This document shows positions 46,464 through 58,355 of a stretch of DNA of 64,000 bases, in pieces. Location: positions 14,381,365-14,445,364 of the forward strand of contig CM026391.1 in the NCBI GenBank assembly GCA_014843695.1. Direction: 5' to 3'. The notes beneath the pieces were generated by a model, which did no database searches, was not told the origin of the DNA, and saw nothing but the letters and a program-made list of their open reading frames with translations. This DNA is from Archivesica marissinica (taxonomy: Eukaryota > Mollusca > Bivalvia > Venerida > Vesicomyidae). Positions within the stretch are counted from its first letter, which is position 1; each line of letters starts with the position of its first letter. Position numbers and translations under genes: made by a program.

Positions 46464-46973
46464 AGAAGTAGTTACTGTATAGACTACTTTCACCACACAT
46501 GTTAAAAAAACGTCCATCTTACTACCATGGCAATATATTATGTGATAGCAGTACTCCATTTCAAAGAAGATAAATTGTGCTGTAAGTTGATGTGTCTAAT
46601 AGTTAATATAAATAATCCAACACATTCATAATTATATATGCTAGAATAAATTTCTTCAAATTTTGATTATGTGACCTTGAAAATGACCTTGACCTTGACA
46701 TTAGATCATCATTGACGGCTTTCAGTTTTTGAACATTTCCTTTCAGAACAGGATGCTATTATTTTTATTTGTTTATATGTGCTAATAAATAAGAAATACA
46801 ACTATTTATATATTTATCTATAAATGCCGGCCATCTTGGATTTTGGGGGACCCCTTGACCCAGACTCTAGGGTCTCGTTGGAAAGATAGTCGCATGTCAT
46901 CATACTATCACCATGCAAAGTGGCTAAATTCTAGAATTAAACGAGCAATTATTCTTATAGTGACTCTCACTAT

Positions 46974-48157
46974 TCACATGATCAGTCAAGGGTAAGGCAG
47001 TGGTCACATGATCAGGCTAGTGTAAGGCAGTGGTCACATGATCAGTCAATGGTAAGGCAGTTTGTCACATGATCAGTTGAGGGTAAGGCAGTTTGTCACA
47101 TGATCAGTCAAGAGTAAGGCAGTGGTCGCATGATCAGCCGAGGGTAAGGTGGTGGTCACATGATCAGGCTAGGGTAAGGCAGTTTGTCAAATGATCAGGC
47201 TAGGGTAAGGTGGTGGTCACATGATCAGGCTAGGGTAAGGCAGTGGTCACATGATCAGTCAAGGGTAAGGCAGTTTGTCAAATGATCAGTCAAGGGTAAG
47301 GCAGTGGTCACATGATTCAGTCAAGGGTAAGGCAGTTTGTCAAATGATCAGGCTAGGGTAAGGCAATTGTCACATGATCAGTCAAGGGTAAGGCAGTTTG
47401 TCAAATGATCAGGCTAGGGTAAGGTGGTGGTCACATGATCAGGCTAGGGTAAGGCAGTGGTCACATGATCAGTCAAGGGTAAGGCAATGGTCACATGATC
47501 AGTCAAGGGTAAGGCAATGGTCACATGATCAGTCAAGGGTAAGGCAGTGGTCGCATGATCAGTCAAGGGTAAGGTGGTGGTCACATGATCAGTCAGGGTA
47601 AGGCAATTGTCACATGATCAGTCAAGGGTAAGGCAGTGGTCACATGATCAGGCTAGGGTAAGGCAGTGGTCACATGATCAGTCAAGGGTAAGGCAGTTGG
47701 TCACATGATCTGGCTAGGGTAAGGCAGTAGTCACATGATCAGTCAAGGGTAAGGCAATGGTCACATGATCAGTCAAGGGTAAGGCAGTGGTCACATGATC
47801 AGGCTAGGGTAAGGCAATTGTCGCATGATCAGTCAAGGGTAAGGCAGTGGTCACATGATCAGGTAGGGTAAGGCAGTGATCACATGATCAGGCTAGGGTA
47901 AGGCAATTGTCGTATGATCAGGCTAGGGTAAGGCAGTGGTCACATGATCAGGCTAGGGTAAGGCAGTGATCACATGATCAGGCTAGGGTAAGGCAGTGAT
48001 CACATGATCAGGCTAGGGTAAGGCAGTGATCACATGATCAGTCAAGGGTAAGGCAGTGGTCACATGATCAGGCTAGGGTAAGGCAGTGATCACATGATCA
48101 GGCTAGGGTAAGGCAGTGGTCACATGATCTGGCTAGGGTAAGGCAGTTGTTGCATGA
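46974..48157 (+). repeat. 30/31-bp minisatellite, right part of the split array (about 39 copies)
   Basis: Same unit as 40140-40374 with more variants: CAGGCTAGGG versus CAGTCAAGGG, and GGCAGTGGT, GGCAGTTTGT, GGCAATTGT. The two main variant types alternate in blocks. Confidence 0.96.
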
Positions 48158-48410
48158 TCTGACACGGATGTAGACTGTACATTAGATTTTCTGTTATTCT
48201 ACATAACGGATGTAGACTGTACATTAGATTTTCTGTTATTCGACATAACGGATGTAGACTGTACATTAGATTTTCTGTTATTCGACATAACGGATGTAGA
48301 CTGTACATTAGATTTTCTGTTATTCGACATAACGGATGTAGACGGTACATTAGATTTTCTGTTATTCGACATAACGGATGTAGACTGTACATTAGATTTT
48401 CTGATATTCG
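48158..48410 (+). repeat. 42-bp tandem repeat, 6 copies
   Basis: Unit GGATGTAGACTGTACATTAG followed by ATTTTCTGTTATTCGACATA and AC. Directly abuts the 30-bp array. Confidence 0.95.
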
Positions 48411-48597
48411 TGCATCTTCATTATTCCATTTAGCCGCCATTTAGTTACACATAGGACTAGGCTCATTAAAACACACAGCTTAAACGATAGTATGCGCTAG
48501 AAAACATCTGCAAAATAATGTCCCTCTTGAAAACAAAATCTCCCAAAGCAAAGCAAATCTCAATTTACGAGTCCGCCAAAAGTTGGCATGCCTTCTT

Positions 48598-48860
48598 ATG
48601 TTATATTTCGGGTTATACGCCTGCATCAGCACCATTTCGGGCCATATCGCCGGCGGGCAGTTTACTTAACAACACCTTTCCTGGGCAGGCTCCAGCGGTT
48701 AACCAGTACTTGGGTGCACAAACCTCCGTAAGTAACTGCCAACTTTTTCATATAAATGAGACACGGCCTGAGCGCGGCTCAAACCTGTGACCATCAGTGA
48801 TGATAGGTTACAGTGGTATACCAGTCAGCGACCTTAACCACTCGACCACGGAGGCGGACT
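48598..48860 (-). mobile_element. SINE family B, full length
   Basis: Minus-strand tRNA head CCGCCTCCGTGGTCGAGTGG, TTAAGGTCGCTGACTGGTAT, a Leu/Ser-like long arm and a B-box region (GTCACAGGTTTGAGCCGCGC); body includes GTACTGGTTAACCGCTGGAG and ends CGAAATATAACATA. Flanked by a CTTCTTA-like repeat (left GCATGCCTTCTTA, right GGCATACCTTCTTA), a likely target duplication. Confidence 0.88.
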
Positions 48861-49216
48861 GGCATACCTTCTTACCTTACTAAATCGGACATAGTGTTTC
48901 AAGGTTGAAGCAAACCTACTTCAAACAAAGAAATAAAATACCACACTTTCTAATTTCAAGGTATTTAGTCCAAATTTGTGACTTATCGTATGGCGGGTTC
49001 TGATAATTAGATCATCCTTGGAACAGCGTAAACTGTAAGACACGCCTTTTCTCGCGAGGAACGCTGCCTAACACTGTGAATGCGCATGCCCGTAACAGCG
49101 AGTGCACATGTCACCTGCATATCATTAGTTGGAAACCCTCGTACGAAATTGTATACAATCAGGGCACATACGTTCATCGGAAGAAATGCAATAGCGATGT
49201 AAATATTAATAAATGT
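48861..49216. other. Intron sequence, no exon recognised
   Basis: No domain, array or RNA gene seen. Confidence 0.5.
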
Positions 49217-49480
49217 GTGTGGTATACATAGCAAATGACTGTATGCATGTACTGTATCATGTTGGTATACTCACATACATACATATATATTACACATATT
49301 ACAAAGTATGCTCTTCCAATGTACATGCATGTCTATCTGTGGTATACATAGTAAATGACTGTATGCATGTACTGCATCAGGTTGGTTGGTTGGGCACGCA
49401 CACGCACACACACACACACACACATATATAATACACATATTACAAAGTATGCTCTTCCAATGTGCAATCATGTCTATCTG
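49217..49480 (+). repeat. Tandem duplication (about 120 bp) containing a CA microsatellite
   Basis: GTGGTATACATAGCAAATGA...GTATGCTCTTCCAATGT occurs twice (about 49219 and 49340). The second copy gained GGTTGGTTGGGCACGCAC and a (CA)n run. Confidence 0.85.
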
Positions 49481-49954
49481 CTTATTGAATCCTCATCTAT
49501 TTTGCTGTATTACTATGTTTGTATTCCTTAAAGCTACTTAAGTTATACATTAACCCATAAAATTTGCTGCATCACTAAATTGATGTGTTACGACTACATC
49601 TCTATTCCCCTACTTATAGCAGTCTGCAGCTATATAGGAGTCACGCGCCTGTCTGTCTGGTATTGATCGGTCTGTCTGTCTGTTCGTTTTCTTTATGAAA
49701 TGTGTTGCATCAACTATCTTCATGTTTTGTTGGATTTCAGTGAAACTTGGTATCCTTCATAATCATGATAATTAACTCTTTACACGCTGGGTAAAATAAA
49801 GGCTATAAATAGTTCAATTATTGATGACAATTCATTAATGTATTTTGCTTATTTGAAACTGTAAACTCTGGAAATATGTCGTCGAATTTCAGTTATTTTC
49901 ACAGCTAGCATGCAAAGATTTAATTGGTTTACAAATTTATTTAGCTTGAATGCG
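49481..49954. other. Intron sequence, no exon recognised
   Basis: AT-rich; short GTCTGTCTG runs near 49650. No coding signal. Confidence 0.5.
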
Positions 49955-50060
49955 AAACAAGTTTTTACAACATTAGTTTAATCACTATCAAGATCTCATT
50001 CCTGATGGAATCCATCGCCATGAGGGAGAGAGAAGAGGCAACGTGGAATTTAAATAGTTG
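49955..50060 (-). mobile_element. SINE family C fragment
   Basis: AACAAGTTTTTACAACATTA, ATCTCATTCCTGATGGAATC and GAAGAGGCAACGTGGAATTT match the distal two thirds of family C; the tRNA head is absent. Confidence 0.78.
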
Positions 50061-50659
50061 TTGCTGTCCAAATAATGCACTATGTTAGTTGAGAGTTCAT
50101 GAGAAACGTTTCACTGACTTTGGTTGCCTAATACAAGTTCAAGAGAAGCCGACACTTTTCTTGCTTATTTGAAGTGACATTAAATCAGTGAAAAGGGAAC
50201 ATTTCTATGTAATTTTCTTTTATGTTGTTTTTGTTACCAGATAGTTGCCACAGAAACTGAGTTTTTTAACTAATATATACCACATTTCTTATCATAACTC
50301 TCGAATGTAAATAGCAGTGAACATACATGCGTAATACAATGCACGTATCCCAAATAACACCGTTTATGGTACAGATTTACCCTATATCTCACATTTGTAC
50401 TTTATGTTATTCTTAGACCAATTATCTATCTCTAAATGAGAATATCAAATGCTTTACACATAGATTCCAACAATAAACAAACATTAATTCATGAGTGTGG
50501 CTTACCATTATACTTTTGAGAGTTTGTAGACCAGCAAAAGCACTGTTTATTTATTGAAAGTTAGTGTTGGAATTATTTCAGAAGAATTTGAAGTAGGACA
50601 TTATACATTATTTTGCCTCTTTCATGGTGTCACTTTAATTGTTTTATTTTTTATATTTG

Positions 50660-51294
50660 ATGTCAATCATTCTATCAATGACAGTAGATATTTTATATTA
50701 TGTTATATATCGGGTTTTACGCCTGCATCAGCACCATTTTGGGCTATATCGCCGGTGGGCAGTTTACCTAACAACACCTTTCCTGGGCAGGCTCCAGCGG
50801 TTAACCAGTTTTTATATTTGATGTGGTAGTCAATCATTCTATCAATGACAGTAGATATTTTATATTATGTTATATTTCGGGTTTTACGCCTGCATCAGCA
50901 CCATTTTGGCTATATCGCCGGTGGGCAGTTTACCTAACAACACCTTTCCTGGGCAGGCTCCAGCGGTTAACCAGTTTTTATATTTGATGTGGTAGTCAAT
51001 CATTCTATCAATGACAGTAGATATTTTATATTATGTTATATTTCGGGTTTTACGCCTGCATCAGCACCATTTTGGCTATATCGCCGGTGGGCAGTTTACC
51101 TAACAACACCTTTCCTGGGCAGGCTCCAGCGGTTAACCAGTACTTGGGTGCACCAACCTCCGTAAGAAACTGCCAACATTTTCATATAAATGAGACACGG
51201 CCTGAGCGGGGCTCAAACCCATGACCATCAGTGATGATAAGTTAGAGTGGTATACAAGTCGGCAACCGTAACCACTCGACCACGGAGGCGGACT
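50660..51294 (-). repeat. SINE family B with its distal half in three tandem copies (about 167-bp unit)
   Basis: GTCAATCATTCTATCAATGA, a TTATATTATGTTATATTTCGG-type start and the SINE body up to GCGGTTAACCAG occur at about 50661, 50828 and 50994. Only the third copy continues into the tRNA head (to 51294). Unit joints lie at GGTTAACCAG|TTTTTATATTTGATG, so both SINE and flank were duplicated together. Confidence 0.9.
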
Positions 51295-52026
51295 CAGTAG
51301 ATATTTTAAATATCAAAGTCATTGAATAAGCTTCCGTACAATACAAACAATTGACAGAACGCTCATAGCTTAACACCCGAGCATTTTATACATATAACTT
51401 AAACGCAATACAAATGCAACCATATACATAAGACTATTTAATAATCAACATTGAATTTCAACGCATATAATTATTAATTTCATTAAGCCAGTCTATGCAC
51501 TAGACAATCACCTAAAATAATACATTTCTCACAGTTTCATGTAATAATTCACAGTAAAGTGTATCGCTAGAAAAATATTTGCAACATAGAGAATGTACAT
51601 AGAAAATAAAATTCTAGAATGTTGCGTTTTTAATGCCGTCAAGTATATATCGTTTGGTATTTCAGTGTGGTCTTTTTGTAATAATTGTCTGTTTTCAAAT
51701 ATATAATAATATTTTATAAATACAATCAGAAATCTATTGAGATAAATAAGTAAAATATAATACTGACTTCAACAAATTAATCCTTTTTCACAACATTTTT
51801 TATTTTATCTTATTTATTAAAAATTACATGTTTTCCTCACAAGATGCAAGTTTATTGTGTAGACGTAATATGCAAGTCCAGGTGTCTGTTAGGGCGATAT
51901 ATATATTAGGCTGCTAGAAGCATTTTGATATGGTCAGCAGATAACCAGATTGTGAATCAGTATTTAACAGTATTGATATAGCTGTAAGGCATGGGGCAGA
52001 CAAAATATAAAAAAAAAATTAAAACA
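51295..52026. other. Intron sequence, no exon recognised
   Basis: AT-rich, with an A-rich tract at 52009-52024 beside the next SINE. Confidence 0.5.
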
Positions 52027-52445
52027 AGGTTTAAACTTTATTTATTTAACAACGGTTGCGAAGCAAATTCTAACAACTTATATTAATCACTCTCGTTGGC
52101 GCGGATGAAAGCGTATATGTAGTCATTCGCGATAACGAAGGTGATTAATATAAGTATTTATAAAATAAATAAAGTTATTAATAAACCAATTGTCTGTTTT
52201 CAAATATTTAATAATATTTTTTTAATACAAATTTATTTTCAAGTTCTTACAACTTATATATTAATTACTCTCGAGACCTCATTCCTGATGGAATCCATGG
52301 CCACGAGGGAGAGAGAAGAGGCAACGTGGAATTTAAATGCCTTGCCTAAGGGCACAATCGTAACGGCTCCAGCGTGGTTCGAACTCCGGACCTTTCGCAC
52401 TTTAAGAGAACGCGCATCCACGTCGCTATTACGACTTCCACTATA
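52027..52445 (-). mobile_element. Two SINE family C pieces side by side
   Basis: 52027-52140 carries the TTATATTAATCACTCTCGTT plus GGCGCGGATGAAAGCG variant, as at 16100. 52235-52445 carries the standard body, and on the minus strand a degraded head near GGTTCGAACCACGC-type sequence (CGTGGTTCGAACTCCGG on plus). Confidence 0.75.
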
Positions 52446-53112
52446 AATACAATCAGAAATCTATTGAAATAAAGAAATAAAATAAAGAACATGTCTTATA
52501 ATTCTGAATATAATTGGAGAGAAATCGAGCATTGATTATACAGGGTCATTTAATTTTAACTTTGCTGCTTGGCAGTATGGTGTACCATACATTTTGTAAT
52601 ACTATGCCATTTTTACTAGTGTGTTTTACTTTGTTCTTGTTTTAATTTATTTCCTGTTTAATGTACATACTGGACATGTTAGCAAATAACAAATGTACAT
52701 ACCAATAAACTATATGCTTCTTATCTCCATGTAGAAAATGAACACTATAGTTATTAAGCAAATTCATGACCTTTAGTAAACCACAAGTTATAGTCATTGA
52801 TGAATTTGTAAATAAATATCCTTAAATGTATATGCAATATACATAAATATAGAAATTTCACAACTTGATTTAATTAAGGTATCTTTAGGCGTTAATTTCA
52901 TAAATTTGAATAATAAAATGATAATTAAAATTACTTAATGTCTTGACTTTAGTAAACCGCCAATTACAAAGCTACCGATGATATTTCAAATAAATATCAC
53001 CAAACAACAAAGGGAGGTAGAAATTACTTTACAAAGTTTATTTCTGGGCAGGTGTTTAAAATTGTACTTAAAAAATCTGAATAAATTTACATAATTGCAC
53101 AATGGAAATATA
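52446..53112. other. Intron sequence, no exon recognised
   Basis: AT-rich and without arrays. No coding signal on either strand. Confidence 0.5.
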
Positions 53113-53378
53113 TGTTAGGTTATATTTCGGGTTTTACACCCGCATCAGCACCATTTTGGGCTATATCGCCGGCGGGCAGTTTACCTAACAACACCTTTCC
53201 TGGGCAGGCTCCAGCGGTTAACCAGTACTTGGGTGCACCAACCTCTGTAAGAAACTGCCAACTTTTTCATATAAATGAGACACGGCCTGAGCAGGGCTTG
53301 AACCCGTGACTATCAGTGATGATAGGTTACAGTGGGATATAAGTCAGCGCCCTTAACCACTCGACCACAGAGGCGAAC
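53113..53378 (-). mobile_element. SINE family B, full length
   Basis: Minus-strand head CGCCTCTGTGGTCGAGTGGT and GGTTCAAGCCCTGCTC; body through the shared GTACTGGTTAACCGCTGG and TGCCCAGGAAAGGTGTTG blocks. Flanked by ACAATGGAAATA on both sides (53099-53110 and 53379-53390), a clear 12-bp target duplication. Confidence 0.92.
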
Positions 53379-53501
53379 ACAATGGAAATAACAGACGCTC
53401 GTAATTCACAAGATTCCACTACATGAGGTTTTATTTTGGCTATATTGGCGATCAGTAACGATTCCGCCAAATCTAAAACTAGCCATTATATTGCATTTTA
53501 A

Positions 53502-53737
53502 CCCTTTCAACACCACAGGCCTCTCAATAGGCTTACAAAAAGTGTAGATCCAGATGAGCCGGCTCGTGACAAGAGCCGTCTCATCAGGATCTGCACTTTT
53601 TGCCAGTAATATTACTATTTTTAGACAAAAATTACCCATTTTGATAAATGAACTGGTTCAAATGTAATTTTATTATTAATTTATTGGTCTGAAAATATCA
53701 TGCACCAGTCCATGTCAGTTACTTGGGGTTGAATGGG
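53502..53737. mobile_element. piggyBac-type MITE, 236 bp, TTAA target duplication
   Basis: Starts CCCTTTCAACACCACAGGCC after TTAA (53498-53501), ends TTGGGGTTGAATGGG before TTAA (53738-53741). Central hairpin around GTGTAGATCCAGATGAGCCG and GTCTCATCAGGATCTGCAC. Same family as 14828-15065 and 16651-16881. Confidence 0.9.
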
Positions 53738-53741
53738 TTAA

Positions 53742-54125
53742 GCTACCATCAATGTAAACAAAGGGATGCAAATTAAGAAGGATGACGTTATCAAAAAGGA
53801 GGCCAATTTAATATAATATATAGATATATATATAAATCCGAGATGAATCCAGTCTCGAAAAGAAATGAAGAAACTGGAAATTGTTATTTTATTTATTTAT
53901 AATTACGTAATTAATTTTTATTATAATACAACTAAAAAGAAACTGTATTTAAAAGCATACATCTCGATCGTAAATACTGGCATAGGATTTGGGATAAACA
54001 TAATCTTGGTGTGCAAAACATTCAAAGAAAACGTATTTCTGGTTTTAAATTCCGAATAATTCATACCATCCACTAGCCTAGAAGTATTTTGTCACAAGAT
54101 TATGGCCTCAAAGTGGCTTCCCGTC
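53742..54125. other. Intron sequence, no exon recognised
   Basis: AT-rich; short frame 53865-54059 has no domain. Confidence 0.5.
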
Positions 54126-54129
54126 TTAA

Positions 54130-54703
54130 CCCATTCCTTCATAGAGATTTAAGTTAAATATACTATTATATCTCCATACAAACGGCAGCCATTTAGCTAT
54201 CATGCAGTGGATAAGTAGTTGCCATATCTATCCCACCTCCATAGATATTACTGGGACTACACAAGATTCTGGCCTTTATTATGAACATTGGCTTAGCTAC
54301 TACATTGTCAATGTATGTCATATTGGTAATGGCGTCAAGTGGTGCTTCTATGAGGGAAAGGTTTATTATGAACATTGCTTTGGCTACTACATTGTCAATG
54401 TATGTCGTATTGTTAATGGCGTCAAGTGGTGCTTCTATGAGGGAAGGTTTATTATGAACATTCGTTTGGCTACTACATTGTCAATGTATGTCGTATTGGT
54501 AATGGCGTCAAGAGGTGCTTCTATGAGGGAAAGGGCTAATAAACATTGGTTTGGCTACTACCTTGTCAATGTATGTCGTATTGGTAATGGCGTCAAGAGG
54601 TGCTTCTATGAGGGAAAGGTTTATTATGAACATTTGGCTACTACCTTGTCAATGTATGTCGTATTGGTAATGGCATCAAGAGGTGCTTCTATGAGGGAAA
54701 GGG
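54130..54703. mobile_element. TTAA-type MITE with an expanded internal 87-bp repeat
   Basis: Left end CCCATTCCTTCATAGAGA, right end TTCTATGAGGGAAAGGG; TTAA at 54126-54129 and 54704-54707. From about 54275 the sequence TATTATGAACATTGCTTTGG...GCTTCTATGAGGGAAAGG is repeated about five times (86-87 bp), each unit ending in a copy of the right terminus. A shorter relative lies at 61354-61620. Confidence 0.87.
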
Positions 54704-54944
54704 TTAAGTGAGTGGTAAAAAAAAATGAAAGTAACCCGACATGAACATTTCTTCAACTTGCACTGGCAAACATGCATGCAATTTATACTTGTCTCTGCTG
54801 TCCATTTTATCAACCCATCTTATATGCGTGTGCATGCCAAAACCCACAGATTTCAGGACCAAAGTACGAGGGTCGTCTTATAGGCGAGATCAGTTTAAAG
54901 TGTCCTGCGAAAGACTCTTGACACGAGTCAGTTTAGTAGCATAT

Positions 54945-55012
54945 AGCGGGAATCGAACCTGCGACCCCAGTGGATTACAAGACCAGCGTGTTGACCACTG
55001 ATTATCCAATCA
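54945..55012 (-). other. tRNA-like SINE head fragment
   Basis: On the minus strand: CAGTGGTCAACACGCTGG and GGTCGCAGGTTCGATTCCCG (B box). Related to the family A head but followed by a different body, so it is not a working tRNA gene. Confidence 0.6.
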
Positions 55013-55049
55013 GATTAATGTAGAAACATTTGATACAAGCTAAAGCCAA

Positions 55050-56090
55050 CAATGATACACATGACCTGCTTATATGGACATACTATAACGACCTGCTTAT
55101 ATGGACATGCTATAACGACCTGCTTATTTGGACATACTATAACGACCTGCTTATATGGACATGCTATAACGACCTGCTTATATGGACAAGCTATAACGAC
55201 CTGCTTATATGGACATGCTATAACGACCTGCTTATATGGACATGCTATAACGACCTGCTTATATGGACATGCTATAACGACCTGCTTATATGGACATGCT
55301 ATAACGACCTGCTTATATGGACATGCTATAACGACCTGCTTATATGGACATGCTATAACGACCTGCTTATATGGACATGCTATAACGACCTGCTTATATG
55401 GACATACTATAACGACCTGCTTATATGGACATGCTATAACGACCTGCTTATATGGACATACTATAACGACCTGCTTATATGGACATACTATAACGACCTT
55501 CTTATATGGACATGCTATAACGACCTGCTTATATGGACATGCTATATGGACATGCTATAATGACCTGCTTATATGGACATGCTATAACGACCTGCTTATA
55601 TGGACATGCTATAACGACCTGCTTATATGGACATGCTATAACGACCTGCTTATATGGACATGCTATAACGACCTGCTTATATGGACATGCTATAACGACC
55701 TGCTTATATGGACATGCTATAACGACCTGCTTATATGGACATGCTATAACGACCTGCTTATATGGACATGCTATAACTACCTGCTTATATGGACATGCTA
55801 TAACGACCTGCTTATATGGACATGCTATAACGACCTGCTTATATGGACATGCTATAACGACCTGCTTATATGGACATGCTATAACGACCTGCTTATATAC
55901 ATGCTATAACGACCTGCTTATATGGACATGCTATAACGACCTGCTTATATGGACATGCTATAACGACCTGCTTATATGGACATGCTATAACGACCTGCTT
56001 ATATGGACATGCTATAACGACCTGCTTATATGGACATGCTATAACAACCTGCTTATATGGACATACTTATCTGGACATACTTATATGGAC
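55050..56090 (+). repeat. 27-bp minisatellite, about 38 copies
   Basis: Unit CGACCTGCTTATATGGACAT followed by GCTATAA. Very uniform. The 9-residue open-frame repeats (CYNDLLIWT, HAITTCLYG) are artefacts of the 27-bp period. Confidence 0.97.
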
Positions 56091-56779
56091 ATGCTTATAT
56101 TGATACGCTTATACTGAAAAGGATATATTGACATATTTATATTGACAAGCATATATTAATATGGTTTTACTGACATGGTTGCATGGACATGCATATATTC
56201 ACTATATTGACATGCGTATACTGACATGCTTATATTGACATCCGTATACTGACATGCTTATACGGACAATATTGACATGGCTATATGGACATGCTTATAT
56301 TGACGTCTTACAACCATTACAACTTACTGACAATCAATGTGCCATATAGCACAGTTACAGTTGGCTAATATATCATATACTACGGTAGTTATGGGCTCAC
56401 TTATTACTTGTACAAGACAGTTCACCTATATACGATTACACCCATGGTAAAACATGTAAATCACCAGTTTCCTCGCTATACCACGCTTCATTTGCTTATC
56501 TTCATTACATATAATAACAATTTTAAGGCACATTTAATTCACCATCCATTAAAGTTTAAGAGCACAGTAGTTTTTTTATGTAAGGGCGTTGCACTTTCAA
56601 AACGCTTGTAAAATAATGGCATTTATTACGACATTAAAGTAATTTCTTTCACAATGGTTGTTGTTGGTCTTTCACTATGTCAGTTGCATAAACATGCATG
56701 ATGGAAACGCCCTGTGAAATGATTAAATCTCGAGTACCTATCCGCAGAAAGTTCTTTCTGGAGTACATTCTTTATACAC
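56091..56779. other. Decayed edge of the 27-bp array, then unique intron sequence
   Basis: To about 56300 short ATATTGACATG-type words recur irregularly. After that no repeat, exon or RNA gene was recognised. Confidence 0.55.
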
Positions 56780-57395
56780 ATTTATTTTAGCTTGATTGCG
56801 AAAAATGTTCTTACAACATTAGTGTAATTGCTTGCGAGACCTCATTCTCGTTGCAATCCGTTCCATCACCATGAGGGAGAGATAAGAGGAAGCTTAAGTG
56901 CCTTGACTAAGGAAGCTATTTGTAATGGCTACAGCTGGGCGCGAACTCTGGGCCTCTCACACCTGAAGCGAACGCGCTACCACTGCGCTATCACGATATA
57001 TACCGTGGTAGAAGGAAATGTCCCTATAACAGTATCATTATATTCCGTTTATTAGCAAACAATTCTAAAGAAATTTACTTATCATTATCTGGAAATTAAA
57101 TACGAGTTCACAGGTAGGTCATAGAGACATTAGTCATTTTAGATGTTGGCGAACAGTGCAATATATATATATATATAGAGCCTCATTTCCAGGACTACCC
57201 TGGTTGTCTCCAGGTCTACCCTGGTTGTTACCGGTAGTTTATACAAATTTATTTTAGCTAAATAGCGAAACAAGTTCTTACAGCGTTATATTAATCATTC
57301 TCGAGACCTCATTCTTGATGGAATCCATCGCCACAAGGGAGATAGAAGAATTTAAATGCCTTGTCTAATCTGAATCGTAACGGCTCCAGCTCAGA
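56780..57395 (-). mobile_element. Two SINE family C copies (56780-57000 and 57235-57395)
   Basis: The first has the whole body (TTTATTTTAGCTTGATTGCG, CTCATTCTCGTTGCAATCC) and on the minus strand a head with CGCAGTGGTAGCGCGTTCGC. The second shows TTTATTTTAGCTAAATAGCG, CGAGACCTCATTCTTGATGG and is cut before the head. An (AT)n run lies between them at 57163-57178. Confidence 0.78.
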
Positions 57396-57513
57396 CGGGA
57401 CATGTTATTTTCATTTCAGGCAGATAGAAACTTCTAGAGGGTTGCCAGAATGAGCAATTGATTTTTTCCAACCCAAAAAATAATGTGATAAAAAACATCG
57501 AAAATCCAAGAGT

Positions 57514-57697
57514 TATGTTATATTTCGGGTTTTACGCCTGCATCAGCACCATTTTGGGCTATAGCGCCGCCAGGCAGTTTACGTAACAACACCTTTCCTG
57601 GGCAGGCTCCAACGGTTAACCAGTACTTGGGTGCACCAACCTCCGTAAGAAACTGCCAACTTTTTCATATAAATGAGACACGGCTCGAGCGGGGTGA
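57514..57697 (-). mobile_element. SINE family B fragment without tRNA head
   Basis: ATGTTATATTTCGGGTTTTA to GAGACACGGCTCGAGCGGGG; stops at the B-box region. The flank AAAATCCAAGAGT occurs on both sides (about 57500 and 57698), a likely target duplication. Confidence 0.85.
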
Positions 57698-57714
57698 AAA
57701 TCCAAGAGTAGCAC

Positions 57715-58150
57715 GAGATATATCCCCATATTGTTGTTTACACATGCAAATGTAAAGTGATTACATTAATAAGGTGAGCTTCTGGGTTATCTAGATGCTT
57801 ATTAAAATAAAGTGATGGATGATCGTTTTCGGGCAAACACTTCCAACATCAAGCTTTGAAAATGTTGAATTTAAAATATTTCGAGATCATAAAAATGCAA
57901 GAAATCAAACAAACAATCCACAAAGATTAATAGTAACGACTATGAATAGAAATGGGAATGATATGTCAAGATACAATGGGGCACCGATAGTCTTTGAATA
58001 AATTTCGAAAAGGAGTTGTAGAACATGTTCTGCACTGCATGCCGTGATTTTGGAGTCCCTGTGAACAAGTCGGTGTTTGTGAAGAGGTCAGCATTGTTGT
58101 GACGACATAGCATCAAAACTCACAAAACATCAGAGAGCCATATAACTTCT
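57715..58150. other. Intron sequence, no exon recognised
   Basis: No array or domain seen; a short plus-strand frame at 57819-58001 is unremarkable. Confidence 0.45.
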
Positions 58151-58355
58151 ACTATGGCCCAACGATAACGTGTTATTTACAAGCATTACTATAAATAGGT
58201 TTGGAATAAGCCAAATCAATACGTAGGGTGTAATAAATAATCCTGTGTGCCAAGTAATGCATACATAAATGATAATAAACTTCTTTTTACCCGTTATAAT
58301 AATAGTAGCCTGTGCTATCTTTTTCGCGGGAATCACGTTATCGTTGGGGTATAGT
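58151..58355. mobile_element. Small MITE, about 205 bp, with 22-bp inverted ends
   Basis: Left end ACTATGGCCCAACGATAACG plus TG; right end the inverted copy (CACGTTATCGTTGGGGTATAGT), two mismatches. No coding capacity and no clear target duplication. Confidence 0.7.

Larger units (their letters stand above)
40375..46973 (+). mobile_element. 6.6-kb DNA transposon with about 150-bp inverted ends, inside a minisatellite
   Basis: Left end TAGTGAGAGTCACTA then an AATTGCTCGCTTAATTCTAG block and ACGAGACCCTAGGTTCTGGG up to CAAGATGGCC (about 40526). The right end (46973 back to about 46825) is the inverted copy, with some substitutions and small indels. TCA flanks both sides (40372-40374 and 46974-46976), a 3-bp target duplication, and removing the element restores the minisatellite unit GTTTGTCACATGATC. 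It holds a decayed transposase gene (41400-45745), a nested element (42138-44306) and a SINE-B (46236-46463). Superfamily unassigned; an Academ-like origin is possible given the 3-bp duplication and Cys-rich C-terminus, but this is a guess. Confidence 0.9.

Noticed and set aside
55030..56117. CYNDLLIWT / HAITTCLYG repeat proteins
   Set aside because: Artefacts of the 27-bp array, which has no stop in two frames.
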